Source: Homalodisca vitripennis (taxonomy: Eukaryota; Arthropoda; Insecta; Hemiptera; Cicadellidae). From it: 64,000 bases of DNA. Location: NCBI RefSeq assembly GCF_021130785.1, contig NC_060211.1, positions 121,469,001 to 121,533,000 of the forward strand. The letters run 5' to 3'. A program made the translations under genes and the position numbers. Below the pieces are notes generated by a model. The model worked only from the letters and a program-made list of their open reading frames with translations. It was not told where the DNA came from and did not search any database. Positions 11,840 through 23,851 of this stretch are shown in pieces. The stretch's first letter is position 1. Every line of letters begins with the position of its first letter.

Positions 11840-12627
11840 GAATAAAGAATAAAGAATTTTATTTTCTTAAATTTCAACAGTTAACAAAAACGTACACTTT
11901 TATTTCAACATTTAATAATTCTCTTGTCAGGCTGTCCATTATTTTATTACTTAACTTAGTAGTTTTGCATTGAAAAACAGCCTTAACTATTACAATATAC
12001 AGTATGTACATATTACAGTAGGTAAATATTGACACAAGAAGGAAATTTAAGAAAATCTAGGGCCTCTAAGGCAAGCCTGTTCAGAGGTTCCTTTACATTA
12101 CTTACAAAAAAACAATAGCACTCAGAAAAAAATTATTTTTTTAAAGAAAATTGACAAAGATGGTCTCAAAAAAACAAACATGTTGTGCCTTAGCAAAAAA
12201 TTTATCCACAGTTAACAAAATAAACAAATGCAACTTGCAACAAGAGAAAAATAAAAACACCTGACTTCCCATACCACCATCCACAAGGAAGCAGAAAATA
12301 GACTACAGACACATAATAAAAACAAAAATATTGACTTCACAACTGTATTAACAATAAATAAATATTTACATACAAATATTAACCATACATTACTGATAAA
12401 CACTGATCATACTGAATAAGTAAGCTATTGTATAATACTAAACAAAAACTCAATATCTTCCAAATGAAAGAGCCATGATTTTAGTCTGTTCAAAAAAATA
12501 TTTTTTGTTGTATGAATATTTAATATAATCAGGTATTGTTGGCTTAGGTATTGTAAATTTATCTGCATTTCTTAATCTCAATTTATAGGTATTTACATTG
12601 GCTGGAATATTTCCACTTCTACAGTAA
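11840..12627 (-). mobile_element. 5'-truncated LINE 3' fragment between S repeats
   Basis: On the minus strand the inner end (12620-12450) encodes NTYKLRLRNADKFTIPKPT followed by DYIKYSYN, like the C-terminal region of CR1/L2/jockey-type ORF2 proteins (LRnaDkf.IPkprtdY.kkSfsYng). The frame then shifts. The other end at 11840 is a short microsatellite, (AATAAAG)n on the plus strand, fitting a LINE 3' tail on the minus strand. The insert exactly fills the gap between the two S copies. Confident as an insertion, less so for the clade. Confidence 0.55.
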
Positions 12628-13224
12628 GGCATAAGAGAAGGATCATTGCAACGGTGATAAACTCACCGCACTTCACAGGAACCTGAATAACGAGCAAAGC
12701 ACGATTCAAGGAAAAATAGAGAAAAATAAGTAAAAGATAAAAGTAAAATTTGTAAAAGTTTGAATATAATATAATATTTATATTCACAAAAATATACCAA
12801 TATTTAAAACTTTTATTTTTGTGATGTGTCTGATGAACATAGCCTTGCTATCGAAAGACCTCACAAAAATAAGTTTTAAATATTGGTTTATGTTTTTGAA
12901 TGTAAATAAGTTAACAAGTAGCCAATACAGCTCCATCTTCAACATAATATAATAGTTGGCCTTCCAACAGAGCTCTTTTTCAACCACATTTTGTTTAGCA
13001 GTAGTTGGCTTTAACTCACTGTAACACATTCCTTTTTATATATTTTCTATGTAAAATGTTGGATTGTGTTCATTCCAATTTTCTCAAGACGATTGGCCAA
13101 TAATAGAATAAGGCACCCGAGGCCAATTCTATACAGTCTGTAAATTAGAAACCCTCACTGCACCAGTCAGCTGTATCCTCTTTAAGAAAGAAATATTCAG
13201 AAAGTGTTTAAATTGTTTAATAAA
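12628..13224 (+). repeat. ~600-bp direct repeat S, right copy
   Basis: Second copy of S, sharing both ends with the left copy. It has an insertion (ACCTCACAA) after CTATCGAAAG and lacks a few bases elsewhere. The two copies are clearly much younger than the segmental units around them. Confidence 0.9.
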
Positions 13225-13970
13225 TCTATATACAGCTTGAACCTATCTCACCGAATAGCCGTTAACGGAATGCCAAGCTTTTGTTTACCGGAATCAGTTG
13301 CTGGAATAAAACAGGTTTTGTGGACGGTACATTTAATCTTATATCCCAAAATACTATCGAATACATATCCAGCTATATGGAGGACTTAAGTGACTGTCTC
13401 AGTTTGACCTTCTTTACCGAGTTAGGAACAAGGAAAAAGTCAAGGTCTATTATGGCACTATGTTATATTAACGATACTGCTATATATGTTGGTAATAGTA
13501 TTCATGTAACGGATAGTATCACTAACCATGAACACAATATCTTAGATCGCCTGTATCTGCAGAAAAGCTAAATTTAATCACACTAAGATAGTTTGCTCTA
13601 AGTATCTATTCGTACTAGTTTAGATTTTTCTAGAAGTTTATAATCGTATAAAGAATATATGTTTAAAAATGTACAGATTTTCTATAGGAATATGTATGTC
13701 ATTTATAAAGCGAAAAAGCTTCAAAGAATGTTTTTTTATTGCTTTACTTACATATTTGAAATTACTTTTAATTTGTATTTTTATAAATATTTTGTAATAT
13801 ATCACCCAGTTCATTAGATAACACATTATATTACGTTTGACCTTGATACTACACTGTATTATAATCACATCTCCCAAAAGTACTAGTAATATGTTGTGAA
13901 GATGAATAAGAACAGCAAAGTTGTAAATTTTCTTTAAATAACTCTCATGAGCCGTACAGCATGTGACTCG
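13225..13970. other. Unrecognised sequence with a 96-codon open frame
   Basis: The plus-strand frame 13281-13571 (96 codons, with segments such as SRSIMALCYINDTAIYVG) is unusually long for this base composition, but I recognise no domain and no copy elsewhere in the window. The minus-strand 121-codon frame at 13638-14003 is lysine/isoleucine-rich and looks random. Confidence 0.25.
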
Positions 13971-13974
13971 TGCA

Positions 13975-14100
13975 ATAATGTTAAGTCCTCGTATCTCTCT
14001 CACATTGGTGCCATTGTCCCCAGAGTGACAGTGTTAGATGGGAATGTATCCCACAGCTCAGCTGTAGATCTTTGTTTAAAAATTCTTGTAAGCCACGAGG
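13975..14100 (+). repeat. Block E, unit 1
   Basis: CTCACATTGGTGCCATTGTC, then AGAGTGACAGTGTTAGATG and AGCTCAGCTGTAGATCTTTG. It is matched at 25.64 kb in unit 2. In this copy it sits in a 75-codon open frame reading SYLSHIGAIVPRVTVLDG; the unit 2 copy keeps SYLSRIGAIVPRVTVSD and then hits a stop. It could be a decayed exon or transposon coding piece, or a non-coding conserved block. Not found in units 3-5. Confidence 0.65.
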
Positions 14101-14762
14101 TGTGCAACTCTTGGATAAAGTTTACACTCTGTCATTTCCACTGCATTCAATATATTTCTCGTTCAAATATCTAGCGTGATGTTTCTAATTTTTCTTTGAC
14201 ATTGAAGATGATTACACTCCAAAACCATTACGAAATTACATATTGAAAAATTACAAATATTTTAATTTATTCACTTTATTTAAGTATCCATTTTTAAATA
14301 CGACTTCTATTTAGAAAAGTTTTTAATGACGCATTCGTTCATTCTCCTACTATAAATATATTTAGTAAAAAGTTATCCAACAACTTAAATAAAACATTAT
14401 TCAATTACAAAGTAATTTAATAATACAGCACATTGAAAATTAATTTGAAATAACCTCGTAAATACTGAGAGGTTATAATTATTTTCATGAGTCATATTTA
14501 AAGTTCCAAGAAGATTGATTAGTTAATTTTATTGAATTCGTGTAATAGGATTGCAAATGAAACTGAATACATTTTGTGATTGGTATGCATTAAACTATGC
14601 CCAATAATTGATTAATGACACAATTAATTATTTATTGAGGCAGGTGTGATACGTAGTAAAAAAATTTTATGTTCAGAAAGACACTTGTTTCCATTATAAT
14701 ATTCAAAGAAAACTTTTATTATGTTCCTTTAATTAAGAATGTTCTTGTCCTAATAAACGTTC

Positions 14763-14890
<128 letters not shown>

Positions 14891-15484
14891 TTTTAAAAAC
14901 ATTTTCCAATTATTTATAACGTTATTGGTAAATTTAAAGTTAAGTACTACTGTGATGTAGTAGAGGAATTCACCACTGACTTTGAATACGGACCGAAAAT
15001 AACTCTATTTTAGAAAAACTAATTAATTTAGAAAAACTCAAGTCCACTACAATTTATTTTACAGTCTTCTTCCATGTTTATAAATATATGTTTAAATATA
15101 TTGGAATAGCATTACTAGACGACGATTAGAAAATTTAATATCTAAAATGATAAATAAAAATTGCTCAAGAAAACATTTCGTTTTATGAATTCGATTCCTA
15201 ATAAAGATGATTCTTTTCTGTCAGTGATATTTAAAACCAAGGATTTTCCATAACACAGCTAATTTATTGTACAGTCAGTGTATTATAACTATAATTTACA
15301 TTCATTCAAAATCAATTGAATTCTCAATTGAATAGCCGTATGAGGTTTTCAAGAATAATTAAATCGCAATATTATAAATAGAACTGATATTTTACTTTAG
15401 AAAATGTTAACAATTAGACTATATTTCAGGAACTAAAAGTATTGTCAATGCAAAAGCCAAGTTAATACTTCAGAAGTAGGAGAA
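14891..15484. other. AT-rich DNA, nothing recognised
   Basis: Contains a short AATTGAATTCTCAATTGAAT palindrome near 15315; otherwise featureless. Confidence 0.5.
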
Positions 15485-15625
15485 GCTCAGCTGTTGCCAC
15501 TGATTGCGACTCCGAATTGAATACTCTAATCCTCAATTAAAATTGTGGAGTCTCGCGCCAATAGAGGCAGCGTGAATTAGTCCTGCTTAGTAGAGATGAA
15601 CTGCATGTTCTGTGCAGTCGTGTTA
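15485..15625 (+). repeat. Block F, unit 1, with a 51-bp conserved core
   Basis: The core 15502-15552 begins GATTGCGACTC and contains AATACTCTAATCCTCAATTA and AAATTGTGGAGTC. It differs from the unit 2 copy (28145-28195) at one base, while the flanks on both sides have drifted strongly. It contains the palindrome CAATTAAAATTG and homeodomain-like TAAT/ATTA cores. The 3' flank GGCAG...GATGAACTG is partly shared. Confidence 0.85.
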
Positions 15626-15959
15626 TATTTTCAAACTGGAATACAAAGATTTAACGTATAAAAAGATACAAAGCCAATATAAGTATTAAGGTTATACATG
15701 TTCCAAAGGGCTTGTTAATACTGTATGTACTTATTTATTGATACCTATTGTACAAAAATCAAGCTACAATCTATAACGTGGTAATTGTTTAAAGCATATT
15801 CCACAATTAATGTAATTTATAGTATTACCTTGTTAAAATAAGACTTCAGCGAAACAGATTAGGATTGATAAATTATGTTTGACACTTAAGATCTTAGAAA
15901 AAAGAAATATTAAATTATTAATATCACTCTACGATAAAAAAAATCTCCGATGTTGATTA

Positions 15960-16325
15960 TACTGTTCCACAAGAGTCATGTATATCTTTCTCTGCAAACC
16001 CGACCAGAAATATATGTATCTACTGACCTCATGGAGGTCCAACATTCTAGGACTTCCCGATTTCTAGAAGCTCCAGAAATCTGTGAGCTCTGTCTTCTGA
16101 AAGCTTGAAAAAGGTGGATCGTGTAATTGTAATTATTGGAGAAACTTTTGTCTTTAGAAGTATTAGGTCTCTTCCATTTTGTGGCCACATGGGAACTACT
16201 GATCAGTGGATGACTTTATTTCTATATTATACTGGAGATTTCATCATATCCAGGCTCTGTATTTCTGGACGTGCATGTCCTATCGCTTCTAGAAGCTCCC
16301 AGTGAAAATCTTCCAGACTCTGTGG
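15960..16325. other. GC-richer patch with GCTTCTAGAAGCTCC-like motifs
   Basis: TTTCTAGAAGCTCCAGAAAT at 16060 and CGCTTCTAGAAGCTCCCAG at 16285 recur as near-palindromes, with other CTTC/GAAG clusters between. Similar words occur at 29.8-30.0 and 52.8-53.4 kb. Open frames on both strands here (70 and 66 codons) look fortuitous. Confidence 0.3.
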
Positions 16326-16969
16326 ATTCAATCCCAAGTACATAATTCATTAAACAAATTTTGACATGTAGGTTCCATTCTATGATTGTTGTCAGACCAT
16401 TTATTTACAAGAATATGTTAAGAAGGTTACATCTACAAGGTTGTTCTGTAATCTAATGACATATATTGACTTAAACTTGGCATAATCTTTATTTAATTTT
16501 TAAACTTGAGAAAACTGAAGATTAATTACATAATAAGGTCCTTGTAGAGACCTCAAGATAATTCGTTACGTTTGTGACTCTAAAAATAATACTCCATAGC
16601 ATAGTGACAGGCCTAAATGATGCTCAGCCAAATACAATTGATATAATGTGTCATCGTAAAACCCGATGTTCCTTAAGTAGAAAGGAAGCTTTATGCAAAA
16701 TTTAAAGTCTGCTAATTAAATCTTTCAAGAGATATCTTTCATAAGATACCTCTTTCTCATAATTAGTTTCAGCATAACATATTACAATATTGTTATTAAA
16801 TATAACGTTAATGGTGAAGATCTGAAATGTTTCAGTGAGATAATAGAACTTGGCATCTTATGTCAACTTTGTCTTGTCATCTAAATTTGAATGATATCTG
16901 CACAAAAACCAGCAGAGTACTTTTTATAAATGCTAGAGCAGCAAAGAGTAGACTATCTATGCATTCGCT

Positions 16970-17866
16970 AGACCTACTGTAATAAGTATTTCGTCCTTAA
17001 AGGATATGGAGTGTTGTGTGCTAATCATATTAAGATAAACCATATCATTAGACTCCATAGAATTGAACGTCACTTCGTGAGACAGATGGGGATCTTGCTT
17101 GGCTACCATTACTAGGAAGGTGCCTGTAGGAAAACTTGAGTTTGAAGTTTTCTGCTTACGGTGTTTGGAGCATCGGAGAGCTGTTGCTGATGCTATGTTC
17201 ACCTTTAAGCTGGTTTGTGGAATTCTAGACTGCCCGGAACTCCTACAGTTAGTTGACATCCACGTCTCTGGTTCCATGAGATCTACAGAGCCTTTTTGCA
17301 AGAAAATCTTTTAACACAAATTATTTAATAAATAGTCCACTTCTTCCTCAAGTGAGCTTTAGCAACGATATTTCTGGATTGGTTGACTGTCATTGTGACA
17401 GCCTCTATGTAATTGAAAAGAAAATCACACCTGTCAGCATACCATCCTGTAGACTTTATTTATCATCTAGTCTCATCACATTCACACATACTTGCAAATT
17501 CATAGTTTGTAAACTAGCCTTGCTATTCAATTTTTCCTTACTAAATTCGTTGATTTTATGCAGGCTTGTTATTAAATTAATCTTTGTATATGTTAAATCT
17601 ATAATTGTTTATTAATTGGTTATCGGTAGTTATTAAATTCAAGTTTATTGTTGTTATTATTTTAATAATTTTTCTGCCTAATGTTATAATTTTCTCAAGC
17701 ATTATTTATTGCTACTTGCAGATCACTCTTTACTTGTGATTAGTTTACTAGTTTTTCGCTTAATTAATAGTCTTTATTAATTTCTAGTTTAGTTAGTTTA
17801 AAATTACTATGTAATTTCTTGTATTTTTTATAAAAAGGTTGGTCTAATAAATAAATAAATAAGACC
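16970..17866 (+). pseudogene. 3'-terminal fragment of a LINE ORF2 plus 3' UTR
   Basis: In one plus frame near 16990-17098 it reads VLCANHIKINHIIRLHRIER and RHFVRQMGILLGYHY, like the thumb region of jockey/I-type reverse transcriptases. After a frameshift at the 17099-17314 frame it continues CLEHRRAVADAMFTFKLVCG, ILDCPELLQLVDIHV, matching the usual LeeRR..aDl.f.hKi.nG.vDcPeLL pattern. A long AT-rich tail ends in (TAAA)n at 17845-17866, a typical LINE terminus. The opposite strand holds a 114-codon frame (16957-17301) that is an antisense shadow. Confidence 0.8.
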
Positions 17867-18585
17867 TGTGTAAAAATGTTCGTAAAAAGCTCAAGTAGTA
17901 ACATTTAATGTCATAGAAATCGGCGTTGCCTATGTATATATTAATATTCATTCACAATTTTAATTCTATAAATTACTATTCTCGATATATCATGTGGACA
18001 GAAAGTCAGACAAATATACTCGAAGTCAGACATAAATTAAATGTTTCCAACACCTCGAATAATAAGCTTCGCTGATGCACGGTCACTATATTATTATATT
18101 AAGCGATGGTGCTTTGAAACAGACTAACAAGATGAGAAATATAATAGAATTTTAAAAAGATGTTTTCATTATCTTCTTTACATATTCCACTCTTTAGCTA
18201 CAGACCTTAAACTTCTGGCTGTTCTCGCAACTTCGGTTCGGAGAGTTGTTTTACATACCATCAAGAAAGCCTTACTTACACCTGCTTCAGCTCAATATTA
18301 TATTAACATTTAAAGAAAGAAGTTTGAATAAATCGAAGGTTGGAAAGGATTCACTGAATATTAACAAAACCGTTAGCAGATTCAATAACCTTTGTGACTT
18401 ATGATTATGGTCATGAATACAGGTATAACGCACATTATTTTTAGTAATAAATCTAAACAAAAAAATTAATAAATGATATTTGTAATATTCCACGGGGAAA
18501 GCTGTGTTTTTTCGATTAGGTTACTCTGACCTACGTATGATTTGATGGATTACAACACGTATAATCAGTTCAAATAATTAATTGA
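17867..18585. other. AT-rich DNA, nothing recognised
   Basis: No frame or repeat of note. Confidence 0.5.
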
Positions 18586-18587
18586 TT

Positions 18588-18790
18588 TACTAGCTTTTAG
18601 CTACGGCTTTACACACAAATTTCAGAATCGAAGTTCTTATTATACTTAATGAAAGCACTTATGATGTGATATGATAGAGTCCTATAAATTTGTTCACACT
18701 TTAGTAGGCATACATAAGGTCGATATTATTTAAGTGTTCCTGATCAAGAGTATCAAAGTTTAACCTGACTCTTATATCATGTTTTGCACG
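18588..18790 (-). mobile_element. Helitron-like 3' end (minus strand)
   Basis: On the minus strand the end reads GTAAAGCCGTAGCTAAAAGC followed by TAG, resembling Helitron 3' termini that end in CTAG. The interior (CGAAGTTCTTATTATAC, GAAAGCACTTATGATG, AGAGTCCTATAAATTTG) is shared with 6.05 kb. No replication initiator or helicase domain is present, so it would be a non-autonomous copy. Confidence 0.5.
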
Positions 18791-19800
18791 TGTAATAGTA
18801 TTTCTGGTTCAAATTAATTATATTCATAATGTCACAGCTGTCTGCTCCGATCAATACAAATACATAGGTCTTGGGCACATAGTTGGGTCATAATGAGTTA
18901 ACTTCTGTCTCTTGGCATATAGTTACAGTGTAATATATTTCCAGCAGAGCAATAGTAGAATTTGCCTTGTCGTGACAAGAAATAATATATACATACTTAG
19001 AATTAAGCATAATTCAGTTATAACGTGAGTTTTTCTGGCCATTAAAACTCACTTCCGGCTCTACAGTAGAGTTTGCCCTGTTACTCTGATCTGTATATGC
19101 TTGTGTTGGTTTTAAAATCCTACTTCCGTCAAAAAGCGGCTCTCGTAATCTACTTTTGGAAATATCAGTGCTATAGTTGAGTTGAACTTCTCGTTCCAAA
19201 GAAGAAAATATACACGCCTAAAAATTACTAGAGGGAAATCGTACCTAATATTTTTTCCGACTTTAGTCTGAGAAAGAGTGTATTTTTGAGAAATATTAGT
19301 GTTCACTTCTCTGTTTTTCCGTAAGTCACTGTTTAAAATTCCATATCACAATGTCAAGGAACCCCACCAGTTTAAAGTACCTTATTTGAAAGTATTTACA
19401 GCCTTGTTTATCAAGGTTTGGTTTAATAACAGTGTTTAAATACAGAGGTAAACATTGCATATTGCTTATTTAATACATCTGAAAGTTTCAAAACAATTTC
19501 AAAATGCTCTTGGTAGAACAGAACATCCCCTCTTTTGAAAGAAGAAAATGTATTGATGAATAAGGAGGTTTTGATTATGAATAAATAGGTGTTATTTGGT
19601 AAAACATGACTCTTCTAACACTGACCTGAATTTAAACATGAATCTTCCCCCATTTCAGTGTGAAAATAGACCATAGGATAATTATCATTTCAATGTGGAT
19701 ACCTATTAGGATCTCAAAATACTGTACTGCCTATAAAACGTTAGGATATTAAACGTATTTTACATTAAAATTATATTGGTGAATACAAGAGAAAAGATAT
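18791..19800. other. AT-rich DNA, nothing recognised
   Basis: Two overlapping 60-codon minus frames at 19014-19306 have no recognisable domain. No array block was found, although block A of unit 2 would be expected between F1 and B2. Confidence 0.45.
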
Positions 19801-19804
19801 ATTG

Positions 19805-20045
19805 ATCACTTTCACAATACAGTTGAAAGGTTTAGCGGCTAGGAAATGTGACGACGCGTGACATTGGAAAAGACTAAAGCTGACATTGGAGAAGTATAAA
19901 GCTGACATTGTAAACTAGAGGTCACTGCTATCTTACAGCTGCAGCTGGGACATCAGAGTAGCGCCCTGCTCCCTGATGTCTCAGCTGTAATCTCACTACA
20001 ATACAACCAGGTTCTAGCCATCATGCTCTTATCATGGATCATCCT
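19805..20045 (+). repeat. Block B, unit 2
   Basis: GACATTGTAAACTAGAGGTC, then CTGCTATCTTACAGCTGCAG, CTGGGACATCAGAG and GATGTCTCAGCTGTAATCTC, ending CAGGTTCTAGCCATCATGCT. It also contains a local duplication (GACATTGGA at 19862 and 19882). The ACATCA...TGATGT pair of B is perfect here (GACATCAG...CTGATGTC). Confidence 0.85.
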
Positions 20046-20689
20046 ATTTACATTAGGAAAATGTGAACAATACAGTTTTATTGCTTGTTTTTTCATTCTA
20101 GTCTTTTAATACTATTGGTGTAATACTTGTTAATATTAATACACTTTAAAGTAATTTGTTTTGATAACATGTTAAATTTCATTGTATTAGTAATACAGGA
20201 CATAATTCATTCATACGGTCATAGTGTACATTTCAGGTCCAGTGGTAAGCTCGCAACACGTAACTTTGATTTTTCCGTTCAAACATTTACTACTTAAGCT
20301 TCTAACTCTGGAGAAACTTATGGAGCTTCTAACTCCACAAATGACAGCCTGAGTACTTACTTATTTCTAAGCTTAAATGTATATGTTTATAGACTTGTCT
20401 TTTCTGTAAATAATACAATAAAATGTGAATCGTATAAGCTAGCTTCTTTAAAATCAATTGTGATGTTTAACAGTTTGATAGTAAAAAGTAGAATTGCACT
20501 ATAAATTGTATATGCAATATTTAATTTGAACTATAAAGTAATAAAAGTTGAATCTCTATTTTTAATGTACGGAGGTAGCATGATGAATTGAAATTAACAT
20601 AATTTATTATAATGTATCTTACGTAAAATAATTCTGCCAAAAAAGAAATGAACGTAGTTTGTAATTTAACATTAAAAGCCACGTTATTT

Positions 20690-20885
20690 TTAATTCATTG
20701 ACAAAATTTATAACATCTCAGCTTGGATTCATTAATAAGGTCTGTCAGATATTTCTCATTTTGCTTCCTAACATCCGGCTTGATTACTTTTCTTGCTTTT
20801 GTACAGTAAAATTCCGCAAATTTATGCATTTAAGCAAGAACGATCGTAATATTGTTGTGTTGAAGATATTACTTTGAAGTAAAGA
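20690..20885 (+). repeat. Block C, unit 2
   Basis: GGATTCATTAATAAGGTCTG followed by TTGCTTCCTAACATCCGGCT; the same CGGATTCATTAATGAGATC precedes TTCCTTCCGG in unit 3. It lies about 0.7 kb after B, close to the spacing in units 3 and 4. Confidence 0.75.
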
Positions 20886-21097
20886 TACTTACGGCGTTAG
20901 GTTTTGTGTAACATTCGTTGATAAATCTTAGGTGATACGAGATTTAAATAGATTTTGTTTACGCGAAAGATAATCAGGTAAAATGTGAGCATTAATCTGA
21001 ATTCATATGAGCTATACATTGAGTCGGGCATACCTAAGAATCTACTTGCTATTTTTTCTTACACTTTCATCTCCTTTTTTAAAAATCGTGTAATATA

Positions 21098-21600
21098 CAG
21101 GGTGTAACAAAACTATTGGGCTGGCTATGTATTTTCAACTTCTGTGCGTGATTCTAAGTTAAAAATGATGAATAACTTTTTCTAACTTCCACTTCGTTTA
21201 GCCGCTAGCCGCCATGTTATTTTCGTTAAAATTAACAACATGATGTCAAATAACAAAAAACCAGTATAATTATAAAATATATACCAGGCACCAACTATTT
21301 GGAGAATTTTATTGAAATTTCAACGGTACTAGTTTCAACGGAATCCGTCTAGGCATAAGCGAGCACAACCACTTTAAAGGTACGCTTGCACAAGCTGTGA
21401 GCAACATTTTGTCTTTTGATAGGTATCAGCTTTTACATTGGTTACAAAAAATTTAAAACATCGAATAATTTTACAATTTATATAAAAATTCCAATAGTAC
21501 TTTTTTGTCGAAATACATCAACGCATAAGTAAGCACGACTACTTTGAAGATATGCTTGAACAAGCCAGAAGCGCTTAACATGTCATAGTTGAGATTTATC
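21098..21600 (+). mobile_element. Repeat K, left copy, with internal duplication
   Basis: It starts TACAGGGTGTAACAAAACTA, a form common at insect transposon ends, then GGGCTGGCTATGTATTTTCA. A similar stretch begins at 39.67 kb. Inside, GCATAAGCGAGCACAACCAC...ACGCTTGCACAAGC (21345-21390) recurs about 175 bases on as GCATAAGTAAGCACGACTAC...ATGCTTGAACAAGC. No coding region is seen. K is not in units 1, 3 or 5, so it is an insertion rather than part of the unit. Confidence 0.5.
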
Positions 21601-22464
21601 AGTTGTTTGTTGCTCCTGGTTTCTACAAGACTATATTTAAAGTGGTCAATTTCGCTTTCGAGTCTGCAAAGATAAAGCAGTTGGTACTAGTCTTCAGGTC
21701 ATTTCATAGAGAAAGGATCTTAGACAAGACATAGCTAGGCACACTAAAACTTCAATAATTTATAACCTGAATATTTATAAAAATATTGATCACAGTTATA
21801 TATGAGTTCTACTTTCTTAACTGCTTATATGCTATGATACCACGTAAGGATATTGCTTTTCTCCACTGATAACATATAAAAGATAATTCAGTACAACAAA
21901 CGTTCTGCTATGTGATGATCACGTAGACTATACAGCTAATGAAAACTAACTATCATTCTGCTTTGTACTAAAAGAATCTTTGCGTTGGTTTGACAATATT
22001 CAGGATGGGTAAGATTGGGGTAAGGACAGCTTCCTGTTGAGATCCTATGTTAGATCTATGATAAGGAAAGATAGCGGGAACTATGTCTTACTTATAATAC
22101 CTTAGAAAACTAATTAACAACCTGTATCACTACAGGAGTTTCACCCATTCCATTAGTAAACCTGTGAGAGACCTACCAATTAACACTTTTACTCCACTAT
22201 ATTCAAATTTGTAGTTAGTGATTTCCGCCTTTGAACTTCCATGGGTCTGCTTAATTGTGTCACACAGCAGTTTCGCAGTACTCAGTGTAGGGTAGACTGA
22301 CAATTATCGTCAGCAACCAATCAGAAGTTGATTTTCCTAGTCAAATATCTACACCATTCATAGATACATTTCAAATATTATCTGTGGATACAAAATTAAA
22401 CGTATTAACTTTTATATCAACACAAACCTTTACAGTTAAAAGCATCGTTTTACGCTATGAATTT
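21601..22464. other. AT-rich DNA, nothing recognised
   Basis: No frames or repeats of note. Confidence 0.5.
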
Positions 22465-22660
22465 TAAGCATTTATTTATTCAAAAACAGAACGCTGTAAC
22501 AAAGGATGTAGAAGCTGACAAAGAAAGTTTAGCTTGTCACATGCGATACATATCACACGCTACACGAGGTTTTTGTTTTGACATACTGTAAAAAATAAGG
22601 CCTATAGGCTGTTTTATTATTATCAAACACCACAGTGTTATACATATGACTCATATGTAT
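22465..22660 (+). repeat. Block J, unit 2
   Basis: TTATTCAAAAACAGAACGCT, AACAAAGGATG and GTTTAGCTTGTCACATGCG match unit 1. It is followed by GTTATACATATGACTCATAT, matching GTTGTACATATGACCTAGAT. Confidence 0.75.
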
Positions 22661-23329
22661 TGTTAAATTTAATTCATTAATGAAACATGCGTTCTGTTAA
22701 CAATGGTTTACGTATCAAATATTGCTTAGAAAGTAAAATTTTAAGTTCAGCAGTTGTGTATTTTGGGTTTGAAATGAATAAATATAAGGTTATGGTTTTT
22801 TACTTTGATAATAACATTAGCTCATTGAAGCAATTGATGTTACCTACAAGGCTGAAGATATAAGCCGGTGAAAGAATATATTTTAGCAGTTAGTTTGATA
22901 GTTTCTGGTAATAGAGCGCTAGTAATGGTATTAATTCTAAAGGATTAAAAAAAAAATTGATTTCCTAATGAACTGTAACATTTGAAAATTAAGTATATTT
23001 TTGATTCTTGTGTGGGAATTGAGGTTCTCAAGTTTTCAGTTTGCGAAACTGGTTACATGTTAAAATAACTGTCTATTAAAGGTAGCTATATGTCCGAAGT
23101 ACTATGGGTAAGTCGCGGACATAGTCTTTCAATCATTGAAATGAATTTTAATGATTCTCACTCTTTCTGGCCAATATGGCGGTAAAAGTTGGAGATCAGT
23201 ATTTGGATTATAAGTTATAGAGGAGTTCTGATTGAATTATAAGTCAAGGCAGCAGTGATATGTTAGATAATATAATTAAACATGTATAATTTAGATGTCT
23301 TGATAGTGGCACTGCTAATCATTGAAAGG

Positions 23330-23525
23330 GGTAGTTGTTGTCACTGCTGGCCCGTCAGCAGACAGATACCAGGAATACAAAAGCAATTTTGTCAATGTCG
23401 ACCAAGTCAACAAAGGGATACAGTCAGTAGCGTTGACGTTCGTTGATGATACGAGGTATGATTGACGATAAAGCCGTCCTCACTGTTAGGTTGTCAAGCG
23501 ACATCGTGAAACAACGTTTATTGAT
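23330..23525 (+). repeat. Block D, unit 2
   Basis: AAGTCAACAAAGGGATACAG, GTTGACGTTCGTTGATGATA, CGAGGTATGATTGACGATAA and AGCCGTCCTCACTGTTAG. The second hairpin is GACGA-TAAAG-CCGTC (23464-23478). One base is missing in the TTT loop of the first hairpin relative to the other units. Confidence 0.8.
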
Positions 23526-23629
23526 CAACGGTATTACTGTTTCTTTCGCCATCAAAAATAAAGAAATAATGTCACAAAATATATAAAAATTAGAAATATA
23601 ATTCATATAAGGTAGTAGACCTGAATATT

Positions 23630-23851
23630 AAATTGATTAAATTAAATTAATTAAATTTTAATTTTATCATTTTAAAATATTATATTAATTTTACAAAATT
23701 TTTAAATGTAATTATTTCTTTAAATTTTTGTATTTTTAAGGTAATATTTATTTAATGTTTTAAATTTTCCGTTGTCGCAGGTTAAATGTTAGAAAGGGCC
23801 ATGCGGCAATAACTTTGCCTGTATAAATAAATAATTTTTCATTTCATTTCA
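23630..23851 (+). mobile_element. LINE 3' UTR and tail fragment
   Basis: After an AT-rich stretch comes GGTTAAATGTTAGAAAGGGC and CGGCAATAACTTTGCCTGTA, then TAAATAAATAATTTTTC with an (ATTTC)n tail. This is the layout of many insect LINE 3' ends. The 28.56-29.52 kb LINE also ends TTTTTCATTTCA. No coding part remains. Confidence 0.5.

Noticed and set aside
11237..13224. LTR retrotransposon with ~600-bp LTRs
   Set aside because: Repeat ends are not TG...CA, no primer-binding site or polypurine tract was seen, and the interior resembles a LINE 3' end on the opposite strand.
13638..14003. 121-codon minus-strand frame
   Set aside because: Rich in K, I, N and F as expected from random AT-rich DNA, and it overlaps block E read in the other direction.
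16957..17301. 114-codon minus-strand frame
   Set aside because: Antisense shadow of the plus-strand LINE ORF2 fragment, which has clear reverse-transcriptase C-terminal motifs.
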